The notes beneath the pieces were generated by a model that was given only the letters and a program-made list of their open reading frames with translations, was not told where the DNA came from and searched no databases. From assembly GCA_022925895.1 (NCBI GenBank), contig JAKSYS010000079.1, forward strand, positions 62,001 through 126,000: a stretch of DNA of 64,000 nucleotides, read 5' to 3'. Source of the stretch: Fragilaria crotonensis (Eukaryota; Bacillariophyta; Fragilariophyceae; Fragilariales; Fragilariaceae). Below, piece by piece: positions 54,365 to 64,000 of this stretch. Made by a program: the position numbers and the translations under genes. Position 1 is the stretch's first letter, and every line of letters starts with the position of its first letter.

Positions 54365-57331
54365 ATGAGGAGAACTCAAGTAAGCCGTAACGCAATGGTG
54401 TTGAGCACGAATGACCAGAAATTGATCGAACACGCATCTCATGGTAATCTCAAGCAAGTTCGTCGTCTGCTGCGAGAAAAACCCAGATTGATTCGTTGCC
54501 TGTTCCAGGCTAGAGCGAATCCGAATGCCCGATGGAAGGATGGTGTTACAGCGCTTTACATGGCAAGCCAAGAAGGCCATGCGGAAATTGTTTGCGAGTT
54601 GCTTCAGCACAAAGATGTGGAACTGAATGCCCAAAGTGATAATGGTGTAACGGCCCTTTTCATTGCTAGTCTCCGTGGTCATTTGGCAGTCGTTCGCGAG
54701 CTGCTCAAGCACAAAAACATTGATGTGAACGCCAAACGTCATGATGGTGCGACAGCCCTTCACTTCGCGAGTCAACTGGGTCATGTGGAAGTCGTCCGCG
54801 AGCTGCTCCGGCACGAAAATGTATATGTGAATGTCCAATCTGATATCGGTGTAAATGCCCTTTACATGGCAAGCCAAGAAGGCCATTTGGAAGTTGTTCG
54901 CGAGTTGCTCCAGCACAAAACTGTTGATGTGAATACCAAAGGTCATGATGGTGAAACAGCCCTTCACGTCGCGAGTCAACATGGACATATGAAAGTCGTG
55001 CGTGAGTTGCTCCAGCACAAAAACATTGATGTGAATGTCAAGTATAATGTTGGTCTCACGGCCCTTTTCATGGCAAGCCAGCTAGGCCTGGTTGAAGTTG
55101 TCCGCGAGTTGCTCCAGCACAAAAGTGTTGATGTGAATGCCAAACGTCCTGATGGTGCAACAGCCCTTCACATCGCGAGCCACCAAGGTCATATGGAAGT
55201 TGTCCGTGAGTTACTCCGGGAAAATAATATGGATGTCAATACTCAACTTCATGATGGTTCAACAGCCCTTCACATTGCATGCCAAAGAGGACACGTAGAT
55301 GTCGTGCACGAGTTGCTGCAGGGAGAAAATGTGGATGTGAACGCCAAACGTCATGATGGTGCGACAGCCCTCTACATTGCAAGCCAACAGGGACATGTGG
55401 AAGTCGTCCGCGAGCTGCTCCGGCACAAAAATGTGGATGTGAATGCCCAACATGCTGATATTGGTGCAACAGCCCTTTACATTGCAAGCCAACAGGGACA
55501 TGTGGAAGTCGTCCGCGAGCTGCTCCGGCACAAAAATGTGGATGCGAATGCCCAACGTGCTGCTAATGGTGCAACAGCCCTTTTCATTGCATGCCAACAA
55601 GGACATTTGGAAGTTGTGCGCGAGTTGCTTCACCAAAGAAATGTGAATGTCAATGCCCGACTTGATAAGGGTGCAGCAGCCCTTTACATTGCAAGCCAAC
55701 ATGGACATGTGGAAGTCGTGCGCGAGTTGCTTCAGCACAAAAATGTGGATGCGAATGCCCAACATGCTGATAATGGTGCGACAGCGCTTCACATCGCGAG
55801 TCAACTAGGTCATGTGGAAGTCGTTCGCGAGTTGCTCCAGCACAAAAACATTGATGTGAATGTCAAGTATAATGTTGGTCTCACGGCCCTTTTCATGGCG
55901 AGCCAGCTAGGCCTGGTTGAAGTTGTCCGCGAGTTGCTCCAGCACAAAAGTGTTGATGTGAATGCCAAACGTCCTGATGGTGCAACAGCCCTTCACATCG
56001 CGAGCCAACAAAGTCATATGGAAGTTGTCCGTGAGTTACTCCGGGAAAGTAACATGGATGTCAATACTCAACTTCATGATGGTTCAACTGCCCTTCACAT
56101 TGCATGCCAAAGAGGACACGTAGATGTCGTGCACGAGTTGCTGCAGGGAGAAAATGTGGATGTGAATGCCAAACGTCCTGATGGTGCAACAGCCCTTTAC
56201 ATTGCAAGCCAACAGGGACATGTGGAAGTCGTCCGCGAGCTGCTCCGGCACAAAAATGTGGATGCGAATGCCCAACGTGCTGCTAATGGTGCAACAGCCC
56301 TTTTCATTGCAAGCCAACAGGGACATTTGGAAGTTGTGCGCGAGCTGCTCCAGCACGAAAATTTGGATGTGAATGCCAAGCGTCATGATGGTCGAACAGC
56401 CCTTTTTATTGCAAGCGAGCAAGGTCATGTGGAAGTCGTCCGCGAGCTGCTCCGGCACGAAAACATGGATGTGAATGCCCAACGAGATATCGGTCGAACA
56501 GCCCTTTACATTGCAAGCCGACGAGGTCATGTGGAAGTCGTTCGCGCGCTGCTCCAGCACGAAAATGTGGATGTGAATGCTCAAAGTGCTGTTAATGGTG
56601 GAACAGCCCTTTTTATTGCAAGCGAGCAAGGACATGTGGAAGTCGTGCGTGAGTTGCTCCAGCAAAAAAATGTGGATGTGAATGCTCAATGTGCTGATAA
56701 TGGTGGAACAGCCTTTTTCATTGCATGCCAACATGGACATTTGGAAGTCGTGCGCAAGTTGCTTCGCCAAAAAAATGTGAATGTGAATGCCCGCCTTGAT
56801 AATGGTGCAACAGCCCTTCACATCGCGAGTCAACAAGGTCATTTGGAAGTCGTTCGCGCGCTACTTCTTCATAAAAATGTGGATGTGAATGCCGTACGTC
56901 ATGATGGTCGAACAGCCCTTTATATGGCAAGCGAACATGGACATGTGGAAGTCGTTCGCGAGCTGCTCCGGTACGAAAATATGGATGTGAATGCCAAGCG
57001 TCATGATGGTCGAACAGCCCTTCACATTGCGAGTCAACTAGGCCATTTGGAAATTGTGAACGAGTTGCTCGAGCACGAAAATGTGAATGTGAATGCCCAA
57101 ATTGCTGTTGGTGAAACAGCGCTCTTCTTGGCAAGTCAAGAAGGTCATTTGGAAGTTGTTCGCGCCTTGCTCCAGCACAGAAATGTGGATGTGAATGCTC
57201 AGCTTGACAATGTTGCAAGAGCCTTTGAAATCGCGAGCTATAAAGGCAATTTTGATGTTGTCCAAGAGTTGCTTATATGGACAAGAATGTCCAAATCATG
57301 TTCCAATAAACAAGAAAAGTGTTTCCTTTAG
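54365..57331 (+). CDS. 988-residue ankyrin-repeat protein (about 28 repeats)
   Basis: One open frame from ATG 54365. After an N-terminal cap (NDQKLIEHASHGNLKQVRRL) come 27 tandem ankyrin repeats of 33-35 residues with consensus DGATALHIASQQGHVEVVRE and LLxHKNVDVNAK; the last is degenerate (FEIASYKGNFDVVQELL). There is no kinase, membrane segment, signal peptide or SOCS-like end, so it is probably a soluble protein-binding solenoid. Repeats 6-11 are nearly copied as 14-18, an 825-bp (eight-repeat) offset, showing recent internal duplication. Such ANK-only proteins act as adaptors; partners unknown. High sequence homogeneity implies ongoing unequal recombination, and copy number may vary between strains. 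Confidence 0.9.
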   Translation: MRRTQVSRNAMVLSTNDQKLIEHASHGNLKQVRRLLREKPRLIRCLFQARANPNARWKDGVTALYMASQEGHAEIVCELLQHKDVELNAQSDNGVTALFIASLRGHLAVVRELLKHKNIDVNAKRHDGATALHFASQLGHVEVVRELLRHENVYVNVQSDIGVNALYMASQEGHLEVVRELLQHKTVDVNTKGHDGETALHVASQHGHMKVVRELLQHKNIDVNVKYNVGLTALFMASQLGLVEVVRELLQHKSVDVNAKRPDGATALHIASHQGHMEVVRELLRENNMDVNTQLHDGSTALHIACQRGHVDVVHELLQGENVDVNAKRHDGATALYIASQQGHVEVVRELLRHKNVDVNAQHADIGATALYIASQQGHVEVVRELLRHKNVDANAQRAANGATALFIACQQGHLEVVRELLHQRNVNVNARLDKGAAALYIASQHGHVEVVRELLQHKNVDANAQHADNGATALHIASQLGHVEVVRELLQHKNIDVNVKYNVGLTALFMASQLGLVEVVRELLQHKSVDVNAKRPDGATALHIASQQSHMEVVRELLRESNMDVNTQLHDGSTALHIACQRGHVDVVHELLQGENVDVNAKRPDGATALYIASQQGHVEVVRELLRHKNVDANAQRAANGATALFIASQQGHLEVVRELLQHENLDVNAKRHDGRTALFIASEQGHVEVVRELLRHENMDVNAQRDIGRTALYIASRRGHVEVVRALLQHENVDVNAQSAVNGGTALFIASEQGHVEVVRELLQQKNVDVNAQCADNGGTAFFIACQHGHLEVVRKLLRQKNVNVNARLDNGATALHIASQQGHLEVVRALLLHKNVDVNAVRHDGRTALYMASEHGHVEVVRELLRYENMDVNAKRHDGRTALHIASQLGHLEIVNELLEHENVNVNAQIAVGETALFLASQEGHLEVVRALLQHRNVDVNAQLDNVARAFEIASYKGNFDVVQELLIWTRMSKSCSNKQEKCFL
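55039..56345 (+). repeat. Internal duplication of an eight-ankyrin block, 825-bp offset
   Basis: caagtataatgttggtctca occurs at 55039 and 55864. Sequence then runs near-identically through the KRPDG, QLHDG and GHVDVVHELLQGEN repeats to the QRAANG repeat. The second copy lacks one repeat relative to the first (KRPDG repeat 17 replaces repeats 9-10). Confidence 0.9.
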
Positions 57332-57881
57332 ACATCACGAGCGCAAACATTATTTCGGCCAAAAGATTGTGGGCTGTCGACATGTGTACCTGATGAGATG
57401 TGCGACGGCAGTTAGGGGTCAATCATACAAGCGTTATATTAAATGATTATGTTGCATTTAGATCCCTGGGGTACAGATCCTAGACTATGTGATCACGATG
57501 TTTGCAAGAAACGGTGTTCGTCGTGTTTTCTAAAGGGTCGTGGTCATGCGTTGACGGCTTTCTTCCATTCCCTGGTTGAACTGGAAACGAAGGCAATCTT
57601 GCTGTCTAATTGCGAGACTCTCCAGGAAAAAGCATGCCGATTAATTCCCATCGTCCAATGCTGACATTTACAAATGACGCATACAAGGCAAAGGCATGCT
57701 GATGCTCTGCTGTCTGGTTTAATTTTCAACTGACGAGAACGCAACAATGGAGTCGTTGCTTTATAAATAAGTAGGAACTACAAAAAAGGACTATTGTTAC
57801 TGATAAATTACACGGAGTAATACACCATACAAAATGGTATGCGTGTGTGCCACACAGCTTAACCGGGCATTTGTGTCCAAG
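57332..57881. other. Between ankyrin and LRR gene 3
   Basis: No gene. A segment near 57730, actgacgagaacgcaacaat, resembles the 3' flanks of the other LRR genes. Confidence 0.35.
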
Positions 57882-58742
57882 TCACACACAGGAACTGCCA
57901 CTACCAATGCAACAGGCGCATTCGATACCGCAATCAATGTAGAGCTCGTTCACATGGTCGCAGAGCGACGAAGGAATGGTTCCCGACAACTCATTGCCTA
58001 TGAATGACAAATAGTTGAGCAGTGTCAATTGGGAAAAAGAGGATGGAATCGTACCCGTCAATAGATTGTCGTAGAAGGACAAACCGGTCAGCCGAGTCAA
58101 CTGGGAAATAGAGGATGGAATAGTTCCCGTCAACTGACTATCCGAGAAAGACAAATAGCTCAGCAGAGTCATTTGGGAGATGGTGGATGGAATTGTTCCC
58201 GTCATCGGACGGGCGAAGTACATGTAGGTCACCTGAGTTAGGAGTCCAATCTCGGTTGGAATCGTGGATTCGTAGGAGCCTGGCCCGATGACGACAACGC
58301 GATCATTTTGGCAATCAGTCCAGGATGGCTGTCCAATAAAATTGCAGGCAATTTGCAATCCCTCCGTTGGGGCCGCAGTGGATGCGCCTCCAATGGTTTT
58401 TGTCAGAACCAAAACAACCACGATAATCACCACAACAACTATCAGAATAAGGAGAAGCAAAATTGATCGGCGCCAAGGTCGTTCGTGCCATTTCGTTTGC
58501 TCTTTTTGATGTGGGGATTGCATTGTTTTTGCTTCTACAACGGTGCCAGTACTTTTGTTGACAATGTGGTTGTTGTTGTTGTTGGAACTGCTGCGTGCTC
58601 CGGGCGCTGCGGATTCTGGCATTGTATCTTCTCTGGCTACTTCTACATCTGGTTTGAGGTCAATACCGGGACTCGCACCGGTAAATTTGTTGGGTGCTCC
58701 AGCCGTAGCGTCGGATGGTTGGGTGTAGCACTCGTTACTCAT
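57882..58742 (-). CDS. LRR single-pass membrane protein 3 (four LRRs)
   Basis: 286 residues from the ATG shared by the paralogs (MSNECYTQPSD); the frame is open to an ATG at 58784. It has an Asn/Ser-rich N-terminus, TKWHERPWRR, a membrane helix (SILLLLILIVVVVIIVVVLV), CNFIGQPSWTDC and four LRRs (LTQVTYMYFARPMTGTIPST...), then the cap IDCGIECACC. The family matches LRR genes 1 and 2, with a different LRR number and more divergent N-terminus. Probably a surface receptor-like protein without kinase. Confidence 0.87.
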   Translation of the reverse strand: MSNECYTQPSDATAGAPNKFTGASPGIDLKPDVEVAREDTMPESAAPGARSSSNNNNNHIVNKSTGTVVEAKTMQSPHQKEQTKWHERPWRRSILLLLILIVVVVIIVVVLVLTKTIGGASTAAPTEGLQIACNFIGQPSWTDCQNDRVVVIGPGSYESTIPTEIGLLTQVTYMYFARPMTGTIPSTISQMTLLSYLSFSDSQLTGTIPSSISQLTRLTGLSFYDNLLTGTIPSSFSQLTLLNYLSFIGNELSGTIPSSLCDHVNELYIDCGIECACCIGSGSSCV

Positions 58743-58784
58743 TAGATCCTTTATGGTTCGTGAGCAAACAAAACGATGCGACAC

Positions 58785-59131
58785 AATCAGTTCTTGGGTA
58801 CTGCAGTAGAGAGCACACCTTCTGTTTATGGAGTACGCATACTAATCACCCCAGCCAACTAGAATGCAGGATTCGAGTGATGCTCAAGATCACTGCACGA
58901 CCTACTTTTTCCCTGAAAACAACATAAACAAGTGATCGAAGTTGTAGCATGTACAATGTATGGTTTCACCTTCGAGAATCCTGAGGTAGGCCTTAATACG
59001 TTTTGTACAGCGGGAAATGTTCTCTTAAGTACAATTTGTCTTCCGAGCCGACGAAGCACTCAATTTTACTCGATGAAAGCAAGAGCCTCGACGATGAGAT
59101 TGAACGCGTTCGGAATCATTGCACTTGTAGC
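58785..59131. other. Upstream region of LRR gene 3
   Basis: Nothing supportable beyond the 5' flank. Confidence 0.35.
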
Positions 59132-59206
59132 GATAGCCTGACTCACCCTAACCGTTGTATTTATCATTGACTTAGAAATCGAGAGGTATGAGTGAGTCAG
59201 GCTATC
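59132..59206. repeat. Fold-back, 15-bp perfect arms, 45-nt loop
   Basis: gatagcctgactcac (59132-59146) and gtgagtcaggctatc (59192-59206). No clear target-site duplication. It could be a very small MITE or a structured RNA element. Confidence 0.85.
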
Positions 59207-61199
59207 TCAAAAGTCTTGCCTCTCAAATTTCGATGATACAAGGTGCGGCACATGCGTCATGAAGATTGTGCTGATACTCCGTTTCAACGACCGAGGAAGC
59301 AACTAGCACAATGAGATATCTCTCTGTTTCCTCCTCTGCTGTGAGAATGAACTAGTGAGTCCGTTGGATGTATAGACCATACAAGTCATCGGCAATTTTT
59401 GTGCTACAGACTGTGCAATTGATAACCACCGTCCACGACATGGGTTGAAGCGTTGGCAAAGGCAGGTATCATCAGCAAGGCAGATGCATAAGTCAACTTT
59501 GCAAAGAAGATTAAACCACACACACTTATTGTGCAAGTTGTGGACAAGAAGGGCGAGTGCGGTTGGTGGCAGTCACGACAAGGTGTGTGCTACTCGCTGC
59601 TGCATGTGACAGCAAGCTCAGAGTAACAAGCACGAGAATGCAGCAGTGTTGTATGGATACGTCAAGTGCTCCGTACCTTTTGTAGAAAAGGACGGTCTTA
59701 TTAATCAAACAAATAAACGATGCGAAGTACTAGTTGAATCAGCACTTTAAATCATCGTATGCGCTTTGAACTTGAGCAGAGCAACCGGAAATCAGAAGGG
59801 CTGCACCAGCGTTGACGAGGGATCATGATGGACTGCTTCTCCACCGTCGCAATACTTATCATGCACTTCTCATTCCTTATCATTGGAAATATCCCGTGAA
59901 GAGGAAGCGAGCAAGCACACCATACATCCCCCCCCCATCGATACGAGGTATAAATTCACGATCGAGGATCTTATCCACAAGTGCCAAGTGATAGTGGGTG
60001 ACGAAGGCCTTGTAGTAAGCAAAGTCCCCGCCAAAGATCTTCCTTCGTGTTGTGGACGCGCTGAAGTGTTTGGCAGTGACAGCATTAGCCTTAAATCAAT
60101 CGAGCAGCAGTAGCAGATACAGTTGCGCAGTTATTTCTGCACCAACATACTCCACCTCCTCGCATGTTGAATAGCTTTCACGTTCGTTATCACCACGAAC
60201 AACAAGATGATGCTAAGAACGGAACACCGCACATCTACATAATCCACAATTCAAGAGCATCATATTCCCCTCATCCATCCGAGGAAACTGCGGTTGCGAT
60301 CACATGATCACGACAGCAAATGCTTGTGCGACACACATCTATTTCCAATTCTTCTGCAGAGGAATGAGGGTTCAGATGTTTGTTGCGGCAAGAGCGTAAC
60401 GGACCAATGTATTCGCACGAACTGCTTACATTTCAGGCATATATGATATCATAGGTCAACTGCTCTTGAAACTAGCCGCAAATCCAAGAACTTGTCATGC
60501 GGAAGCAATCGTGAACACTGCAAAGCAACAGGAACTCTTGCACTCAGAGGTCGAATTCAGAAAAAGGTCAACCCACACAACTTCAACCATTTCTTATTCA
60601 AGGCAACCTTATTGATGGAATGCAATAAAGCATGCTATAACGATTGAGCAATCCATTGTGACAACGACCAATGTGAAACAACGGTGCATCGATCTAACAC
60701 ACACCCTATGCAATCGAAACAACAAATCGTAGGAAAGATTGGTGACGTCTACTATAGAACTTATTGAACAACCGTAGGATTTGTACCACATCTTACCTCG
60801 GGAATGTACATGAAACGAATACTAAGGCCTACTTTGATCTTTGATGATTGTACGCTACCGGTGCTGGGCGTAGTGACAGTTGCACTAATATGTCGGTCCT
60901 GCAACCAAGAGCGTTCAACAGCCAATCAGAATGTAGAGATTTTATGATTCAAGTTCTGTTTTTAAGGATTCAACCAGATATAAAAACGTGAAGAATGAAT
61001 ATATACAACTTACCGCACGAACATTCGCCAGTACATCCCGTACATGACAGTCATCAGTGCTGGTCGGGTTGGAGCATTCCAACAATGTTGGTTGGACTAC
61101 AATCGCAGTGAAGCGTGAAAGGCATTGAAGACTGAAGCCAATTATGATGAAAAAGATATAATATTTTTTTCTTGAAGATAGTCAAACCAGTGGCATTGA
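59207..61199. other. About 2 kb with no gene supported
   Basis: Short frames only; 59883-60113 (76 codons, KFTIEDLIHKCQVIVGDEGL) is coherent but unassigned. No repeats or terminal structures were noticed. Confidence 0.35.
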
Positions 61200-64000
61200 A
61201 TGGTAGTTCCTGGAAAGTTGGGCAAAAGGGATGCCAATTCTTCGAGGGTTAGGGCAGACACGGTACGAATGTTCAGGAGCGTCTCGACTAGAATCCCTCC
61301 AGGACTATTGAGCTCGTCCTGCGCCCAGTTGGCGTTGTATCTGCTTCATTTCGATCGAAGTTGCGAAACCCATCAGAGGGATGCATCCGATGGCAAGAAG
61401 AGCAAACGGCCACATGAAAACGAACGACATAACAACGCCCGTAACAATGGAACTAAAAGCAATCAATAACGTACGGATCGGCTCGCCAGAAAATGTGTGA
61501 AGTCGTGCAGCGTCATCCTGAAGTAGAGAGGTGATAGAGCCCACGCTCCTTTTATCAAAGAATGCCACTTCCTGGCAAACTAACGCAGCAAAGGACGTAT
61601 CTCGAACTCTCTTTTCACTGGCCATGCCGAACCCCCAGAATGTAAGCATGTTTGCAAACAAACATCCTGCAGCGACAACAATCCAATATCCACCAAGCTG
61701 AAACGACGTCTCTCTCATTTCCGCTGCAACATCGTCGAAGAACGCCTGACAAGATTCGAAAACAACAAACATTGGGGAGAAAGTCAACGCTTCATCACAA
61801 GTCGGAACAATTTTGTAGAGAAGGTGGATGCTACATGTTGGAGATGAGGTCAGATAACATTGGCGATACAACAAAGCACAAGTTTCACTTCACTCACGTC
61901 TTGGCAAACATGATACCCCATGCAGGGAATGCACCACCAGCTAAAACAGCGCTGACGGAGCCGAGAACCAAGCAAACAGCATCAGGTGCCGCCATCCCCC
62001 AGGCACGCTTCAGCGAAACTGAGGACATCATTTCTTCTTTGATATCGGCCTCGAAATCAGATTTCTCCTCATCCTCAGTGTCGCCATCGGTGCCTATAGC
62101 ATCGCCTTTCCTGAGGATCGATTCTGTGATGTCTGTTCTGTGTGTCGACGAGGCGACGGTACCTGCCATTCAGTGCCTAGAGCTCACTGGGATTACCATA
62201 TTCCAGCACCTGGAGGAAAGCAATCCTAGCAACATCCTTGATCGTACTCAACCTGTGGGAAATCACGATAATTGTGTGCACCTTGGAGGCCATAACCTGA
62301 TCCAGCGCTTCCTTAACTACAGCCCAGCACACGCGTGAGCTTGATGTCACCCAGACCTCTCACTAAGACACGCACATCACCTACCTCACTCTCGTTGTCT
62401 AGGGCAGACGTAGCTTCGTCGAGGATAAGCACCTTCTTCACAAGAGCACGAGCGATGGCAACACGCTTCTGTCCACCCGAAAGCTGCGTCCCTCGGTCGC
62501 CAACAAAAAGTGTTATAGCCATCAGGGAAGCTCATGATGATGTCTTGAACATTTGCTCGCTTCGCTGCCTCTTCGATTTCCTCTTGAGTCGCTCCTGTGG
62601 CACCGTATGCAATATTCCTCGCAATGGTTGTATTGAAAAGGGTTGGTTCCTGCCCGACATCACCGATTTGGTCTCTGTACCAGTGAACATTAAGAGACCT
62701 AACGTCATGTCCTTTGTACAGCACGCTGCCTTGAAGGGTGTCATAGAAACGTTCAACCTGGGCGACTGCAGTGGACTTGCCGCCCCCACTGGAGAGAAAG
62801 GTGAATACAACCTTGACTTGAGCTTTCCAAAGAACAAACACGTGGACGTAACACTACATACCTTGGGCCAACCAAGGCAACCGTCTCTCCAGCTTTGATT
62901 TTCACGTTGAACCCATCAAAGACTTGCTTTCTCTGACGCGATACGTAGGCAAACACGACGTCTCTGAACTCAAAGTGAGGTGTCGCATCGTCTGGCATAC
63001 ACTCAATAATTTTCGCAGTAGCGCCTTCGTCGTCGAGGTTCGAAAGGTTGCTAGACAAGCCGACTCCCAAACCATTCTCGGATTCCCTTTTTTCTTGCTT
63101 ACTGACCAAGTTGAAGAAGTGCCCAACAACTTGGCCGTCACTCATCACAACAATGCTATGCGCATTCCTGATGGTAGAAAGTCTGTGATCTATCACAATT
63201 TTGGTACGTTTTGATTCAGCCACAACATTGTCCAGCGCATCTTGGACCAGCATCTCCGACTCGCTGTCCAATGCAGAAGTGGCTTCATCCAACAGAAGAA
63301 TGGTCGGATTGGCGATAAGAAAGCTGGCAATCGCAATACGCTTCTTTTGACCACCAGAATGTTGCGCTCCCTTGTCGCCGACCTGAGTATTATATCCATC
63401 AGGGAACGAAGTAATGAAGTCATGGGCATTTGCCAAACGTGCTGCCTCCTCGATTTCCTCTTGGGTTGCATCGGCTTTGCCGTATTTGATATTCCCGGCA
63501 ATAGTTGTTGCGAATAAGGTTGGTTCCTGCCCAACATAACCAATCAGGGATCGAAGGTGTGCAACGTTATACTCCTTGATGTCAATGCCGTCCAATGTGA
63601 CACTTCCTTCCAGAGGATCATAGTACCGCTCGATCAATGCGAGGGCTGTCGTCTTGCCGTTGCCGCTGAAAAAAAATCAGCCCTTCGGAACGGCAGATCT
63701 TCTCGCCGAACGAGTCATTCTTACCTTTGTCCAACTAAAGCGGTGGTGTTCCCCTCCTCGATTACAAAACTCAAAGCTTTGAGCACCTTATGGTTCGGCC
63801 TTGTAGGATAAGAGAACATACGTCTTAGAACTCAATGCAACCAAGAATATTTTCGCAGGCTTCCTACCCGAATTGGAGCGTGAATCAATTCTATATTCAG
63901 GGAGAATGGCTTTGAGTCTGGACCGAGTTAAGAGATCGGAGCCTTTGCCCATGCTGGTAGTCTCTGCCTCTCATCCTTCCTCCGCGAAGAGCAATTCACG
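61200..64000 (-). pseudogene. Decayed ABCB-type (P-glycoprotein-like) transporter, partial
   Basis: The gene enters from beyond the right edge. In order: pre-NBD (MGKGSDLLTRSRLKA); NBD-a, with FSYPTRPNHK, Walker A GQSGNGKT split by a 59-nt intron (63666-63724), Q-loop [29 protein letters not shown] and DHRLSTI; a linker; NBD-b, with [10 protein letters not shown], Walker A GPSGGGKST split by a 73-nt intron (62789-62861), [18 protein letters not shown] and VISHRLSTI, plus an intron at 62317-62380; and the start of TMD2 (RAWGMAAPDAVCLVLGSVSA, intron 61831-61897, then RETSFQLGGYWIVVAAGCLF to NSPGGILVETLLNIRT). Breaks: an extra T in the run at 62505-62509, TAG at 62177-62179, and frame changes near 62125 and 61312. 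The rest of TMD2 and the final NBD are absent. ATP-driven export was its ancestral role. Confidence 0.82.

Noticed and set aside
54341-57265. Several minus-strand frames of 70-250 codons opposite the ankyrin gene
   Set aside because: They arise from repeated codon patterns of the ankyrin array and have no independent domain evidence.

Overview
The window looks like nuclear DNA of a diatom, most likely a pennate species with a repeat-rich genome. Seminavis robusta is my best guess, from remembered protein families and not tested. The evidence is: a cyclin of the expanded diatom-specific type; a secreted cysteine-rich module (CSICGDGK...PCG...CLCVDG) that I know only from diatoms; short GT-AG introns of about 50-75 nt; single-pass LRR membrane proteins; and diatom-type transposon proteins. 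No tRNA, rRNA, CRISPR array or prokaryotic operon was seen.

Layout. 1-4 kb: a partial WD40 (WDR6-like) gene, then on the minus strand a membrane protein with five near-identical Cys-rich repeats. 4-20 kb: a transposon graveyard holding a small TIR element (8.5-9.2 kb), a CACTA-like transposase relic carrying a 94-bp triplication, a LINE-like element that kept its 5' part and lost its reverse transcriptase, and tandem repeats. 20.6-22 kb: a small membrane protein and a cold-shock-domain protein. 24.1-24.8 kb: a PIF/Harbinger-type MITE. 25.9-27 kb: the cyclin. 30.1-30.6 kb: a hAT-type MITE. 33.2-36.6 kb: a three-exon BTB-like gene. 37.1-38.8 kb: an ACOT9-type acyl-CoA thioesterase.

39-59 kb is a receptor-like and ankyrin neighbourhood: three paralogous minus-strand LRR membrane proteins (9, 3 and 4 repeats), a kinase pseudogene, an ankyrin remnant and a 988-residue ankyrin protein with an internal eight-repeat duplication. 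It is interleaved with an almost whole Mutator-like transposase gene, a 2.4-kb fold-back element built from arrays of about 50-bp hairpin units, a second hAT-type MITE, and a third TIR element at 52.5 kb. 61.2-64 kb: a decayed ABCB-type transporter with two nucleotide-binding domains in a row.

The most unusual structure is the fold-back element at 43,967-46,339. Its two arms are opposed arrays of palindromic units, and its outermost 18 bp also encode the last codons and stop of the neighbouring transposase. Five short elements have terminal inverted repeats and target-site duplications that can be read to the base. Host genes appear to act independently; there is no sign of one pathway cluster, but the LRR/ankyrin set is a plausible rapidly evolving surface-receptor or recognition locus (inference).
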